From: Pseudomonas migulae NBRC 103157
GTDB lineage: Bacteria; Pseudomonadota; Gammaproteobacteria; Pseudomonadales; Pseudomonadaceae
DNA: 44,049 nucleotides
Reading direction: 5' to 3'
Assembly: GCF_002091715.1 (NCBI RefSeq)
Contig: NZ_BDAG01000049.1
Coordinates: 1 to 44,049 of the forward strand
The stretch's first letter is position 1. Each line of letters begins with the position of its first letter. The notes beneath the pieces were generated by a model, which did not search any database, had not been told where the DNA came from, and was given only the letters and a program-made list of their open reading frames with translations. This document shows positions 7,972 to 16,400 of the stretch, in pieces. The position numbers and the translations under genes were made by a program.

Positions 7972-8819
7972 CGCGGCATCTCATGAGTACTCGAAGGAAG
8001 AAGACGTCGTTGCAGGATCTTGAAGTGGTGCGTGTCGGGATCTCGCTCGACATCAGTGGCCAGCAACAAACGGCTCTGCCCCTGAATGACCTGCACCGTG
8101 ATCCGAAACCAACGGCTGCCGGTGCCCAGCCCATGACTGCTCAGGCCTGCGCCGGCGAGCAGCGGGTCCTGAGTAAAGGCCTGAACGCTCGCCCATGCAG
8201 TTGCCGACCGCTGCCGGACCAACGCCTCGGCGGTCGTCGCCTCCACGCCATCGAGTGCCCTCAATACCAGAGCCGGCGCGGTATTGATGTTCAGAGCGGC
8301 GTCTGCGGGAAGCACCGCGACCCAGGGTTCCAGTTGACGCAACAGCGGGCCGTCGACACCTGGAAGCAGGCGCAGCTGGTTCAGCTCCTGTAATGCACCG
8401 ACCTGACTCAGTGGCAACGGCGCAAGATCGAGCAGCTCGAGCAAGCGCCCCCAACGATCAAGGGTGACCTGATCTATCTGGCCCTGAATCAACAGTGAAT
8501 TGAGATTGAACCGCCCGGCGAGGTCTTCGATATCGACGCGCAACTGCGCGCCCTCGATGTCGAAGTCGGGCATCGTCCGCGCCCAGTCCTGGGTCAGATC
8601 GACGTTTTTTTGCGAAGCATTCGCGGCGTCCTGTAGCTGCAAAAGCGCCCAGGTTTCCCCGGCACTCGCGAGTTGCCGCAAGTGAATGTGATGCATCGAT
8701 TTCCCGCTGCTTTGCAACGACAGCCGATGACTGCGCAGCAGGCCGCTGGTGATCAACAGCGCCAGACTCATCACCAGCAACACACTGATCAACGCGATGC
8801 CCCGTTGACGCCCGTTCAT
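7968..8819 (-). CDS. gspK: Type II secretion minor pseudopilin GspK
   Basis: 283-residue large minor pseudopilin. The prepilin site is RG|IALISVLLVM, so the mature residue 5 is Ser, not Glu, which is a known hallmark of GspK and fits its place at the pseudopilus tip with GspI and GspJ. The chain then has the alpha-domain-bearing region (INTAPALVLRALDG). I chose ATG 8819 because it overlaps the gspJ stop (ATGA) and puts the cleavage motif near the N-terminus; the frame is open 40 codons further upstream but that is only gspJ read in another frame. Confidence 0.92.
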   Translation of the reverse strand: MNGRQRGIALISVLLVMSLALLITSGLLRSHRLSLQSSGKSMHHIHLRQLASAGETWALLQLQDAANASQKNVDLTQDWARTMPDFDIEGAQLRVDIEDLAGRFNLNSLLIQGQIDQVTLDRWGRLLELLDLAPLPLSQVGALQELNQLRLLPGVDGPLLRQLEPWVAVLPADAALNINTAPALVLRALDGVEATTAEALVRQRSATAWASVQAFTQDPLLAGAGLSSHGLGTGSRWFRITVQVIQGQSRLLLATDVERDPDTHHFKILQRRLLPSSTHEMPR

Positions 8820-9358
8820 GGCAACGCGCCCGGCAACAGCAGCACCCGACGGATCGCCTCGAAACGGCCCACCGACACTTGCAGCTCCACGGCCATCGGT
8901 GCCCTCAGATCCTTTCCAGCCGGCCACTTGCTGCGCCATCCGGTTTGACGATCGAACAAGCGCCAGCTCAAGTCCCGAACATCGTCGAGCAGTTTTTGTC
9001 GCTGCATGATGGGCGTACCTTCACCCTGGCTTTCACGCCACAGCACTCCGTTGTCGAGTCGGTACGTCAGTGTCTGGCGCTCGCTGCGGGGCTGGTCCAG
9101 AGGATTGCGCCAGTGGCTGCGCTGCAATTGCAGCCCCGTTGGCTGGAGCACGACAGGCTGTTCGGTAACCTGCAACAAGTCCCGCTCAATCACCGCCACC
9201 GCCCGTTGCAGCCGTCGAAACTCCCGTTCGTGGGCCGTCGTGCCTTTCTGCGTGCGCACGACACCATCGAACAACCCCCAACTGGCCAGGCCGAGCAACG
9301 CGAATATCGCCATGGCGATCACCAGCTCCAGCAAGGTGAAACCGGATTGCCTATTCAT
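8816..9358 (-). CDS. gspJ: Type II secretion minor pseudopilin GspJ
   Basis: 180 residues with the class III prepilin signal QSG|FTLLELVIAMAIF directly after a six-residue leader. With GspI and GspK it would form the tip complex of the pseudopilus. I use ATG 9358, which overlaps the gspI stop by 8 nt; the frame extends 65 codons further upstream inside gspI but would put the cleavage site 70 residues in, which is not credible. Confidence 0.92.
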   Translation of the reverse strand: MNRQSGFTLLELVIAMAIFALLGLASWGLFDGVVRTQKGTTAHEREFRRLQRAVAVIERDLLQVTEQPVVLQPTGLQLQRSHWRNPLDQPRSERQTLTYRLDNGVLWRESQGEGTPIMQRQKLLDDVRDLSWRLFDRQTGWRSKWPAGKDLRAPMAVELQVSVGRFEAIRRVLLLPGALP

Positions 9359-9734
9359 GACGATCAGGTATCCAGCCAGTGGCGCGGTGCAAGGTTTGCT
9401 CGCGCCCGGAAAGGCTGACGTCAACGTCGACCTTGAGCAGTCGCGGGTCAGTCGATGCGCTGATGTGCTGGCGCAACAGCCAGTCGCGGCGATCCATGTG
9501 CACCACGCGTTGCTGTTGACCGAGGGCCAACCCGGGTTGCAGGCGCAATTCATTCAAATGGTTATCGGCCAGCCAGGCGGCGAAGAGTCGTTCCTCGACC
9601 GCGCCGGTCTGCTTCAACACGTATTGGCTCACCGACAGCACGGCCGCCGCCAGCGTCGCGAAGACCGCCAGGGCCACCATGATTTCCAGCAGCGTGAACC
9701 CACGCGTACGTGCCCGCGACAGCCCCCTATCCAT
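9351..9734 (-). CDS. gspI: Type II secretion minor pseudopilin GspI
   Basis: 127 residues with prepilin signal TRG|FTLLEIMVALAVF. Small pseudopilin with the GspI-type sequence after the helix (AADNHLNELRL-like segment, here WLADNHLNELRL). ATG 9734 overlaps the gspH stop by 8 nt; an adjacent upstream TTG at 9737 is less likely. Confidence 0.9.
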   Translation of the reverse strand: MDRGLSRARTRGFTLLEIMVALAVFATLAAAVLSVSQYVLKQTGAVEERLFAAWLADNHLNELRLQPGLALGQQQRVVHMDRRDWLLRQHISASTDPRLLKVDVDVSLSGREQTLHRATGWIPDRHE

Positions 9735-10194
9735 CAATCACAGCCTCGCCCAGGCCATCGCTCGAAAGACTCAGGAGCGTGCTGTCCCGGGTCGCGAACG
9801 TCAGCGTGAAGGCGCTGGTCTCATCGCTGCTGAGCATCAGCAATTGCGGCGGTCCCTCATCGGCCCCCAGCATCAGGGAATGCCCATCCTGCTCAAGGTG
9901 TAGCCGCAGGGTTTCCGGCCACGTGTAAAACGCAGCCACCGGCTCCCAGCCTCGAGCATCGAGGCGCATCGCGCGGTAACCGCTGTCACTGAGCCGCAGG
10001 CCGTATTCCTCGCCATCCAGCACCGCCCGTTCACGCAGCTGTTGAATCAGACCTGCCATCCCGTGCGCTTCGTGCTGCGCCTGACGCAGCGGATTCGGGC
10101 CGACCACCAGACTCACCATGCACAGCAGCACGCCGATCACAACGATCACGATCATCAACTCGAGCAAGGTAAACCCGCGGCAACGCTGGCGCAT
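9727..10194 (-). CDS. gspH: Type II secretion minor pseudopilin GspH
   Basis: 155 residues with prepilin signal CRG|FTLLELMIVIVVIG. The rest has the GspH/FimT-like beta domain. It would link the major pseudopilin shaft to the tip complex. It starts 3 nt after the gspG stop and its end overlaps gspI. Confidence 0.9.
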   Translation of the reverse strand: MRQRCRGFTLLELMIVIVVIGVLLCMVSLVVGPNPLRQAQHEAHGMAGLIQQLRERAVLDGEEYGLRLSDSGYRAMRLDARGWEPVAAFYTWPETLRLHLEQDGHSLMLGADEGPPQLLMLSSDETSAFTLTFATRDSTLLSLSSDGLGEAVIDG

Positions 10195-10197
10195 GAA

Positions 10198-10653
10198 TCA
10201 GTTGCCCCAATTGCCGATATCGGTCGCATGCCCTTCGCCGCCCACCACGCCATCGGAACCCAGGGAATACAAGTCGTAGCTGCCGTCGATGGATTGCACA
10301 CCAGGATTGAGAAACTGATAGGGCGTGCCCCACGGGTCGACCGGCAGGTTTTTCAGGTAACCCTGAGGGTTCCAGTTCCTCGCCGCCGGCATGCCCGAAG
10401 GTCGTTTGCTCAAGGCTTCCAGCCCTTGCTGCGTCGAGGGGTAGTGGAAATTGTCGAGGCGGTACATTTCCAGGGCGGTGGCGATCGCCTGGATATCGAT
10501 TTTTGCCGCGGTGACCTTGGCCTGGTCGGGGCGGCTCATGAACTGCGGCACCACGATGGCCCCCAGCACGCCGATGATCACGACCACCACCATGATTTCG
10601 ATCAGGGTAAAACCGCGTTGCCCGCGGCGTGAGTTACTGCGTAAAGGTTGCAT
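10198..10653 (-). CDS. gspG: Type II secretion major pseudopilin GspG
   Basis: 151 residues. Prepilin signal QRG|FTLIEIMVVVVIIG, then the well-conserved GspG body (YRLDNFHYPST, PWGTPYQF) and the C-terminal calcium-site loop LGSDGVVGGEG ending in DIGNW. It is the shaft subunit of the periplasmic pseudopilus and needs cleavage and methylation by a prepilin peptidase, which is not encoded here. It lies 3 nt after gspF. Confidence 0.95.
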   Translation of the reverse strand: MQPLRSNSRRGQRGFTLIEIMVVVVIIGVLGAIVVPQFMSRPDQAKVTAAKIDIQAIATALEMYRLDNFHYPSTQQGLEALSKRPSGMPAARNWNPQGYLKNLPVDPWGTPYQFLNPGVQSIDGSYDLYSLGSDGVVGGEGHATDIGNWGN

Positions 10654-10656
10654 GGG

Positions 10657-11865
10657 TCAATTCACCAATTGGTTGAGGCTGAGAATCGGTAGAAGGATGG
10701 CCATGACGATCAGCAGCACGACGCCGCCCATCAGCACCAGCATGGCCGGTTCGAAGAGGCTCACGACCAGCGCGATGCGCGCCGCCAGGCTGTTTTCCTG
10801 TTGCTCGGCGGCCCGTACCAGCATGTGATCGAGTTCGCCTGCGCGTTCGCCGCTGGCGATCATGTGCAGCATCATTGGCGGGATGTCACCGCTGAGTTCC
10901 AGGCCCCGGGTCAGGGTTCCGCCTTCGCGTACGGAGCGGGCGACATCGACCATGCGTGCACGAATGGTCAGATTGCCGATGACAGCGGCAGCGATTTCCA
11001 GCGCATCCACCAGCGGCACGGCACTTTTGCCGAGGATCGCCAGAGTGCTGGCAAACCGTGCGGCTTCCATCGCCCGCAACACCTCGCCGGCTACCGGCAG
11101 TTTCAACGCCAGGCGATGCCAGCGCAGGCGCCAGAGCGGCTGACGCAAACTCCAGCGCCAGACACCGATCAACGTCGCCAGCACGCCCATCAATGCCAGG
11201 AAATGGTTGCGCAGACCGTCGCTCAAACCGATCAGCGCTTGAGTCAGCCAAGGCAGCGGCTGGCCGCTGTCGACGAAAATTTTCACCACGTCCGGCACCA
11301 CGTAACCGAGCAGGAAACCCACGATCGCCACGCTGGCCAGCATCAGGATCATCGGGTAGACCAAGGCCATCTGGATTTTCTGCCGCGAGGCCTGACGCGC
11401 CTGGGTGTACGCCGCCAGTTGCTCCAGCACATGACCCAAGTGCCCGGAACGCTCACCGGCCGCGACGGTGGCGCGAAACAACTCGGGGAACGCCTTGGGA
11501 AACAGCCCCAGCGCGGTTGAAAGAGCATGCCCTTCCATCACCCGGCTGCGGACTGCCGACAACAGCCCGGCAACCTTGCGCCTGGCACTTTGTTTGGTCA
11601 CCGCTTCCAGTGCTTCTTCCAAAGGCAGACCGGCCTGAACCAACGTGGATAACTGCAGCGTCATCAGCGCCAGTTCAGCCGCCCCCAAACGTCCGCTGCG
11701 GGGTTGCGCACCGGCGGGACCGCCCGTGCTGACCTCATTCAATTCACGCGGCCACAAACCACGCTCGCGCATCAGTTGTCGGGCATGACGGGGGCTGTCG
11801 GCTTCCAGTCGGCCCTTGCAGCGTCGGCCCTGGGCATCGTCAGCGCGGTAATCGAATGTCGGCAC
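10657..11865 (-). CDS. gspF: Type II secretion inner-membrane platform protein GspF
   Basis: 402 residues with two repeated GspF domains (about 70-195 and 270-395; TLVQAGLPLEEALEAV in the first) and three long membrane segments (about 167-195, 215-240, 370-395). It forms the central platform that contacts GspE and GspL and drives pseudopilin insertion. The N-terminal MPTFDYRADDAQG is typical. It is separated by 3 nt from both neighbours gspE and gspG. Confidence 0.94.
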   Translation of the reverse strand: MPTFDYRADDAQGRRCKGRLEADSPRHARQLMRERGLWPRELNEVSTGGPAGAQPRSGRLGAAELALMTLQLSTLVQAGLPLEEALEAVTKQSARRKVAGLLSAVRSRVMEGHALSTALGLFPKAFPELFRATVAAGERSGHLGHVLEQLAAYTQARQASRQKIQMALVYPMILMLASVAIVGFLLGYVVPDVVKIFVDSGQPLPWLTQALIGLSDGLRNHFLALMGVLATLIGVWRWSLRQPLWRLRWHRLALKLPVAGEVLRAMEAARFASTLAILGKSAVPLVDALEIAAAVIGNLTIRARMVDVARSVREGGTLTRGLELSGDIPPMMLHMIASGERAGELDHMLVRAAEQQENSLAARIALVVSLFEPAMLVLMGGVVLLIVMAILLPILSLNQLVN

Positions 11866-11868
11866 GCG

Positions 11869-13341
11869 CTAGTCCTCCTGGGTCACGCGCAGTAACTCGT
11901 CGAGGCTGGTCACGCCGGCGAGTACCCTTTGCCGACCGTCCTGAAACAGGCTGCGGGAGACCTTGCGCGTCTCATCGATCAACGCCTGCTCAGTGGCGCC
12001 TTGATGAATCAGCGCCGACACGGCCGGCGTGACGCTGATCAGTTCGTAGATTCCAATCCGCCCTCGATAACCGTGCTGGCACTGCTCACACCCCACCGCA
12101 CTGAACAGCAGCGGTGGCGCCGCCGCATCAAGCCCGAGACGCTGACACATGGCCGCATCGGCGCGAAACGACGCCTTGCAATGCGGGCACAACGTACGCA
12201 GTAAGCGCTGGGCCAGAATGCCCACCAGCGACGACGCCAGCAGGTAGGCATCAACCCCCATGTCCACCAGCCGCGTCACCGCGCCCACCGCGCTGTTGGT
12301 GTGCAACGTCGAGAGCACCAAGTGACCGGTCAGCGAGGCCTGGACGGCGATTTCTGCCGTTTCGCGATCACGGATTTCGCCGACCATCACCACGTCCGGA
12401 TCCTGACGCAGAATCGCCCGCAAGCCTCGGGCGAAGGTCATGTCCACTTTCGGATTGACCGGCATCTGCCCCACACCCGACAGGTGATATTCGATGGGGT
12501 CTTCGACCGTGAGAATGTTGCGTGTCTGATCGTTCAGGCTGCTCAACGCGGCATACAGACTGGTGGTCTTGCCGGAGCCGGTGGGCCCGGTTACCAGCAG
12601 AATGCCGTGAGGTTTGCCAAGCAACTGGCGCAACGCCGCGAGGGTGTCGGCAGGCATGCCGAGTCGCTGCAAATCGAGGCGCCCGGCCTGTTTGTCGAGC
12701 AACCGCAGCACCACCCGTTCACCGTGCGCCGACGGCAACGTCGAGACCCGCACATCGACTTCGTGCCCGGCCAGTCGCAGGGCCATTCGACCGTCCTGCG
12801 GGATACGTTTTTCAGCAATGTCCAGACGCGTCATGACCTTGATCCGCGACACCAGCAACGTCGCCAGTTCACGCCGGGGCCTGAGCATTTCGCGCAATTG
12901 CCCGTCGACCCGCATGCGCACCGACAGCGAGTGTTCGAAGGTTTCCAGGTGCACGTCCGAGGCATGCTCGCGCACGGCTTCGCTGAGCAGGGCATTGATC
13001 AGCCGGATGATCGGCGCGTCGCCCTGCTGCTCCAACAAGTCGGCAGTCTGCGGAACTTGATCGACCAGGCTGAGCAGATCCAGTTCGTCGTCCAGCCCCT
13101 GGGCCACCTGCTCTGCCGCGCTCTGACCTTCTCGGTAAGCGGCGGCCAGACGCATGGCAAACGCATCGGCATCCAGCACCAGGATCGGCAGGTTCCGTCC
13201 ACACACCCGACGCGCTTCCGACAGCGCTGTCAGCGGCGTATCGGCCCGCAGCACAAGACTCAAGTCGGGCCCCTCGCACGCCAGCAGAACACCGAAACGC
13301 CGAGCGAAACCGAAAGGCAACTGTTCGATTTTTTCGCTCAT
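11869..13341 (-). CDS. gspE: Type II secretion ATPase GspE
   Basis: 490-residue hexameric secretion ATPase. It shows Walker A GPTGSGKT (252-259), the Asp box (TVEDPIE, 278-284), Walker B (DPDVVMVGEIRD, 314-325), the His box (LHTNSAVGA) and the tetracysteine zinc site (Cys385, Cys388, Cys418, Cys421) that separates GspE from many pilus ATPases. It powers the pseudopilus through GspL and GspF. The ATG overlaps the gspD stop by 4 nt. Confidence 0.95.
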   Translation of the reverse strand: MSEKIEQLPFGFARRFGVLLACEGPDLSLVLRADTPLTALSEARRVCGRNLPILVLDADAFAMRLAAAYREGQSAAEQVAQGLDDELDLLSLVDQVPQTADLLEQQGDAPIIRLINALLSEAVREHASDVHLETFEHSLSVRMRVDGQLREMLRPRRELATLLVSRIKVMTRLDIAEKRIPQDGRMALRLAGHEVDVRVSTLPSAHGERVVLRLLDKQAGRLDLQRLGMPADTLAALRQLLGKPHGILLVTGPTGSGKTTSLYAALSSLNDQTRNILTVEDPIEYHLSGVGQMPVNPKVDMTFARGLRAILRQDPDVVMVGEIRDRETAEIAVQASLTGHLVLSTLHTNSAVGAVTRLVDMGVDAYLLASSLVGILAQRLLRTLCPHCKASFRADAAMCQRLGLDAAAPPLLFSAVGCEQCQHGYRGRIGIYELISVTPAVSALIHQGATEQALIDETRKVSRSLFQDGRQRVLAGVTSLDELLRVTQED

Positions 13342-15266
13342 GGCGTAACCGGGGTTTGCTTGCGTAAATCAAACACGGGCGCATCGATCGCCGGGTCGAA
13401 CAACTGACGCGATTCTGCCGGCAGCAACAACGAGTTGTTCCCGTGCGCGCCCGGCTGGCTCAGCTTGCGCAGCGCGTTGTAACGCTGCTGGCTCACGTCG
13501 GCCAGATCTTCCTTGCTGCGCACGATGGTGGGCCGCAAAAAGACCATCAGATTGCTTTTGGTTTGCGTGTCCCGGGTCCAGCGAAACAGTGCGCCCAAGT
13601 AAGGAATATTGCGCAGCAGCGGCACGCCGCTTTGCTGGGTTCGAACGCTGTCGCGGATCAAGCCGCCGATCACGATGATCTCGCCATCGTCGGCGAGAAT
13701 GGTGCTTTTGAGTGCACGCTTGTTGGTGATCAGGTCGGAAGAATCGATACCGGACACCGACGGTGCAATGTCCGAAACCTCCTGCTCTACCTCCAGGCGC
13801 AACGTCGAACCTTCGTTGATGTACGGCTTGATTTTCAGGCTGATGCCGACGTCCTTGCGCTCGACGGTGGTAAACGGATTGTCCGCACCGTTGCTGTTGG
13901 TGGCATAGGAGCCCGTCTTGAACGGCACGTTTTGACCGACGATGATTTCCGCTTCCTGATTGTCCAGGGTCAGCAGACTCGGTGTGGAAAGCAGATTGCT
14001 GTGGGTGTTGCTGGCCAACGCCGAAATCAACGCACCAAAGCGGTCATTGCCCAGTTGCAGGAGCGCGCCTTCCGGGGCCGACTTTTTTTCGTCGAAGGTC
14101 AGCCCGCCAATGATCGGAATGTCAGTGCCGGGGAAGTTGATAAAGCCCTTCGCGTCGCCGCTGCTGATGCCCCACTGGACGCCGACGGCTTCGGCGATGT
14201 CTCCGGAGATTTCGACGATGGCGGCATGGATCAGCACTTGGGCCCGGGGCTGGTCTAACTGGCGCACGATGTTTTCGATGGTGCGGATTTGCGCGGGCTC
14301 GGCGATCAGCACCAGCGCATTCTGGCTCTCGTCGGCCTTGACCATGAACGTCGCGCCGGACGAGTTATCCTTCACGCCGCCCAAGGTTGATGCCTGTTTT
14401 CGGGCCTGCCCCATGGTTTCGAGCACTTCGGCCAACTGCTTGGCATCGCTGTGGCGCAGGCGAATGACCCGGGCATTGTCGAGGGATGCGGTGGCGGGCG
14501 TATCGAGACTGCGTGCGAGGTCGATCAGGCGCTGGCGCACCGACGGTGGACCAATGAGGATCAGTCGATTGGTTCTGGTGTCGGCAAGCACTTGGATCGG
14601 CGTATCTGCGTTGCGCTTGCCCAGCGAAGACTCAATGATCGTCATCACGTCGGCGGCTTGGGCGTGATGCATCTGCACCACGGCATGCAGGTTGTTCTGC
14701 CCCGAATCCAGCTGACCCACGACCTTGGCAATGCGCTCCACATTGGCCGCCGTATCGGTGACGACCAGCGCATTGGCCGACACCGATGGGCCGACGTAAC
14801 CATTGACCGACACCAACGGCCGGACCAGCCCGGCAATATCGGAGGCACTGCTGGTGTTCAGTTCGATGACCCGAGTGACGAACTGCGACGCCGTGGCGTT
14901 TTTTGCAGTGCCTTGGCCTGCACGGGTTTTCGCCTCGGTGACTGGCGTGATCAGAATGCGGTCACCTTCGTCGATCACCGTAAAGTTATGGGCATCGAGC
15001 ACCGAATAAAACAACCGGCGAACGCCCTCGCGGTCGAGGGCCTGGCGGGACATGACGGTGATGCGCCCGGACACTCTGGGGTCGAGCACCACCGTGGTCC
15101 CGAGAATGGTCGAGATTTCTTCAACGATGTCGCGCAACTCGGCATTGTTCATCGCCAGTTGCCATTTTTCTTCATCGGCTTGCAACGTGTCGTGAAAGAG
15201 CGTCGTCGCCAAAGCGGCCAGAAAAAGAAGGGTGCGCAGGGGATGCGCGCCGATGAAGCTGTTCAT
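13338..15266 (-). CDS. gspD: Type II secretion outer-membrane secretin GspD
   Basis: 642-residue secretin. A signal peptide runs to about residue 30 (cleavage near LQA|DEEKW), followed by N0 (about 35-105), the N1-N3 ring-building domains (about 115-380) and the C-terminal secretin domain with VPFKTGSYA and the VVIGGLI-like IVIGGLIRDS strand. It forms the outer-membrane channel. The start at 15266 places the signal peptide at the N-terminus and leaves 8 nt after gspC; a longer frame reaches 15416 but its extra 50 residues run inside gspC and are not secretin-like. No gspS-type pilotin was recognised. Confidence 0.94.
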   Translation of the reverse strand: MNSFIGAHPLRTLLFLAALATTLFHDTLQADEEKWQLAMNNAELRDIVEEISTILGTTVVLDPRVSGRITVMSRQALDREGVRRLFYSVLDAHNFTVIDEGDRILITPVTEAKTRAGQGTAKNATASQFVTRVIELNTSSASDIAGLVRPLVSVNGYVGPSVSANALVVTDTAANVERIAKVVGQLDSGQNNLHAVVQMHHAQAADVMTIIESSLGKRNADTPIQVLADTRTNRLILIGPPSVRQRLIDLARSLDTPATASLDNARVIRLRHSDAKQLAEVLETMGQARKQASTLGGVKDNSSGATFMVKADESQNALVLIAEPAQIRTIENIVRQLDQPRAQVLIHAAIVEISGDIAEAVGVQWGISSGDAKGFINFPGTDIPIIGGLTFDEKKSAPEGALLQLGNDRFGALISALASNTHSNLLSTPSLLTLDNQEAEIIVGQNVPFKTGSYATNSNGADNPFTTVERKDVGISLKIKPYINEGSTLRLEVEQEVSDIAPSVSGIDSSDLITNKRALKSTILADDGEIIVIGGLIRDSVRTQQSGVPLLRNIPYLGALFRWTRDTQTKSNLMVFLRPTIVRSKEDLADVSQQRYNALRKLSQPGAHGNNSLLLPAESRQLFDPAIDAPVFDLRKQTPVTP

Positions 15267-15274
15267 GGGTGTGA

Positions 15275-15784
15275 TCACTCTGGCGGCCCGGAAAGAGGGC
15301 GTAGAAAACGCGTAGCACTGACGGGTGTCTGTGGCTGGGATGCTGAGTCGAGTTGACGCAGGAAACCCGCGGAAGAGGTCTGCAACGTCAGCACCTCTTC
15401 TCGACCCTTGTTCCACAACACCGCTTGATTGACCTCGACACGACGCAGGACGCTGCCACCCGGCAACTGATCCCCCACCTGGTAAATCCGCGCACCTTGA
15501 GCGTCCGCCAGTAACGCTCTGGACAACCCGGTGCCGAGGACAAAACTCGCCTGCAAGGTCAGCAGCTCGGCACTGGGCAGCAATGTGGTTTCAGTCGCCA
15601 GACCGAGCACCGTTGCAATCGCTGTGGTATCGAGGGGCGCACGGGACGGTGGCGTCGGCACGGTCGCAGCGAACGACAACGGCGAGGCAAGGCTTTTGCG
15701 AAAGCCCCATTCCTGCCACACCAAAAATGCGGCGTAACCGACGGATAAAACCAACAGGCAGAGTGTGTTCAGGCGCCTGTTCAC
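15275..15784 (-). CDS. gspC: Type II secretion protein GspC, short form
   Basis: 169 residues: membrane anchor (about 7-25), variable linker, then the homology region (about 70-150) with VLGTGLSRALLAD and GARIYQVGDQLPGGSVLRRV, which binds the secretin N0 domain. The usual C-terminal PDZ or coiled-coil domain is absent; GspC proteins are commonly 230-290 residues, so this is a short form. The start codon is GTG (15784-15782) and overlaps the stop of the upstream cytochrome gene by 4 nt (GTGA), so the T2SS genes are translationally coupled to that gene. Confidence 0.85.
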   Translation of the reverse strand: MNRRLNTLCLLVLSVGYAAFLVWQEWGFRKSLASPLSFAATVPTPPSRAPLDTTAIATVLGLATETTLLPSAELLTLQASFVLGTGLSRALLADAQGARIYQVGDQLPGGSVLRRVEVNQAVLWNKGREEVLTLQTSSAGFLRQLDSASQPQTPVSATRFLRPLSGPPE

Positions 15785-16323
15785 TCGGGCCGTTCACTTC
15801 GAACAATGCTGCACAATGACATTCGCCGCAGCACTCGGTGGCCGCACAGCTCATGGACAACGACCGCGCCGACATGCAGCACGATGAGCAATGAAAGGAC
15901 GACACAGGCCCAAACATGAATGACGAGAAAGCGGGAGATGAGCTCAGGATCGCTCAGAGGCTGAGTTATTTCGACCAGGCCGAACACGTCGATCGGGCGA
16001 TCCATCATCAAGACGCCGGTGACCAGCACGATACTGACGATGAGATAGATCAGCGTGTGCGCGAATAGTCCGAGTTTTTCCATGAAGCTAAAGGCCCTCA
16101 CGCTGATATGCCGGGCATGAGAGGCGAAAATGAATAAGCGCCAGACGAAAAACGGTATGAACACCGTGGTCAGCGACACATTGAGAAAAGCGACCCATTG
16201 CGCCAGCTGTGGGGACACGTCGACGCAGGCCACAAAAAAACCGGAAATCAGGGTCCAGACGATGACTGCCGCCGATAACCAGTGCAGCCATACGCGTTGG
16301 GTGGAATAACCCAAAACCGTCAT
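15781..16323 (-). CDS. Cytochrome b561-like four-helix membrane protein
   Basis: 180 residues with four predicted membrane helices (about 12-33, 42-66, 86-106, 131-157), matching the bacterial cytochrome b561 (CybB) family. Histidines near family haem-ligand positions are His14 (WLHWLSA, TM1), His89 (FAHTLIY, TM3), and His136, His150 and His157 (TM4). At the start of TM2, where the family pattern as I recall it is HVSLG, this protein reads NVSLT (Asn48), so one ligand may be lost. CybB-type proteins move electrons from quinol. The gene lies between the LPMO and gspC and overlaps gspC by 4 nt. Electron supply to the LPMO or its maturation is a possible role, by inference only. Confidence 0.8.
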   Translation of the reverse strand: MTVLGYSTQRVWLHWLSAAVIVWTLISGFFVACVDVSPQLAQWVAFLNVSLTTVFIPFFVWRLFIFASHARHISVRAFSFMEKLGLFAHTLIYLIVSIVLVTGVLMMDRPIDVFGLVEITQPLSDPELISRFLVIHVWACVVLSLLIVLHVGAVVVHELCGHRVLRRMSLCSIVRSERPE

Positions 16324-16356
16324 TTTTAAACTCGATTTTCAACAAGAGAATGAACC

Positions 16357-16386
16357 TTCAGGCGATCCATTCGCGGATCGCCTGAA
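16357..16386 (-). terminator. Strong hairpin between LPMO and cytochrome genes
   Basis: A perfect 12-bp stem (TTCAGGCGATCC at 16357-16368 and GGATCGCCTGAA at 16375-16386) with a 6-nt loop lies 15 nt after the LPMO stop. On the minus strand it is followed by GGTTCATTCTCTTGTTG, which is only moderately T-rich. It may be a leaky terminator or a 3' stabilising stem that lets the LPMO be made in excess over the secretion machine. Confidence 0.6.
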
Positions 16387-16400
16387 GTGTTACGGCGGGC

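Noticed and set aside
12301..13407. 368-codon plus-strand frame opposite gspE
   Set aside because: Shadow of gspE, which has all ATPase motifs; no domain in the shadow product.
15267..15416. Fifty-residue N-terminal extension of GspD
   Set aside because: It overlaps gspC and would bury the signal peptide.
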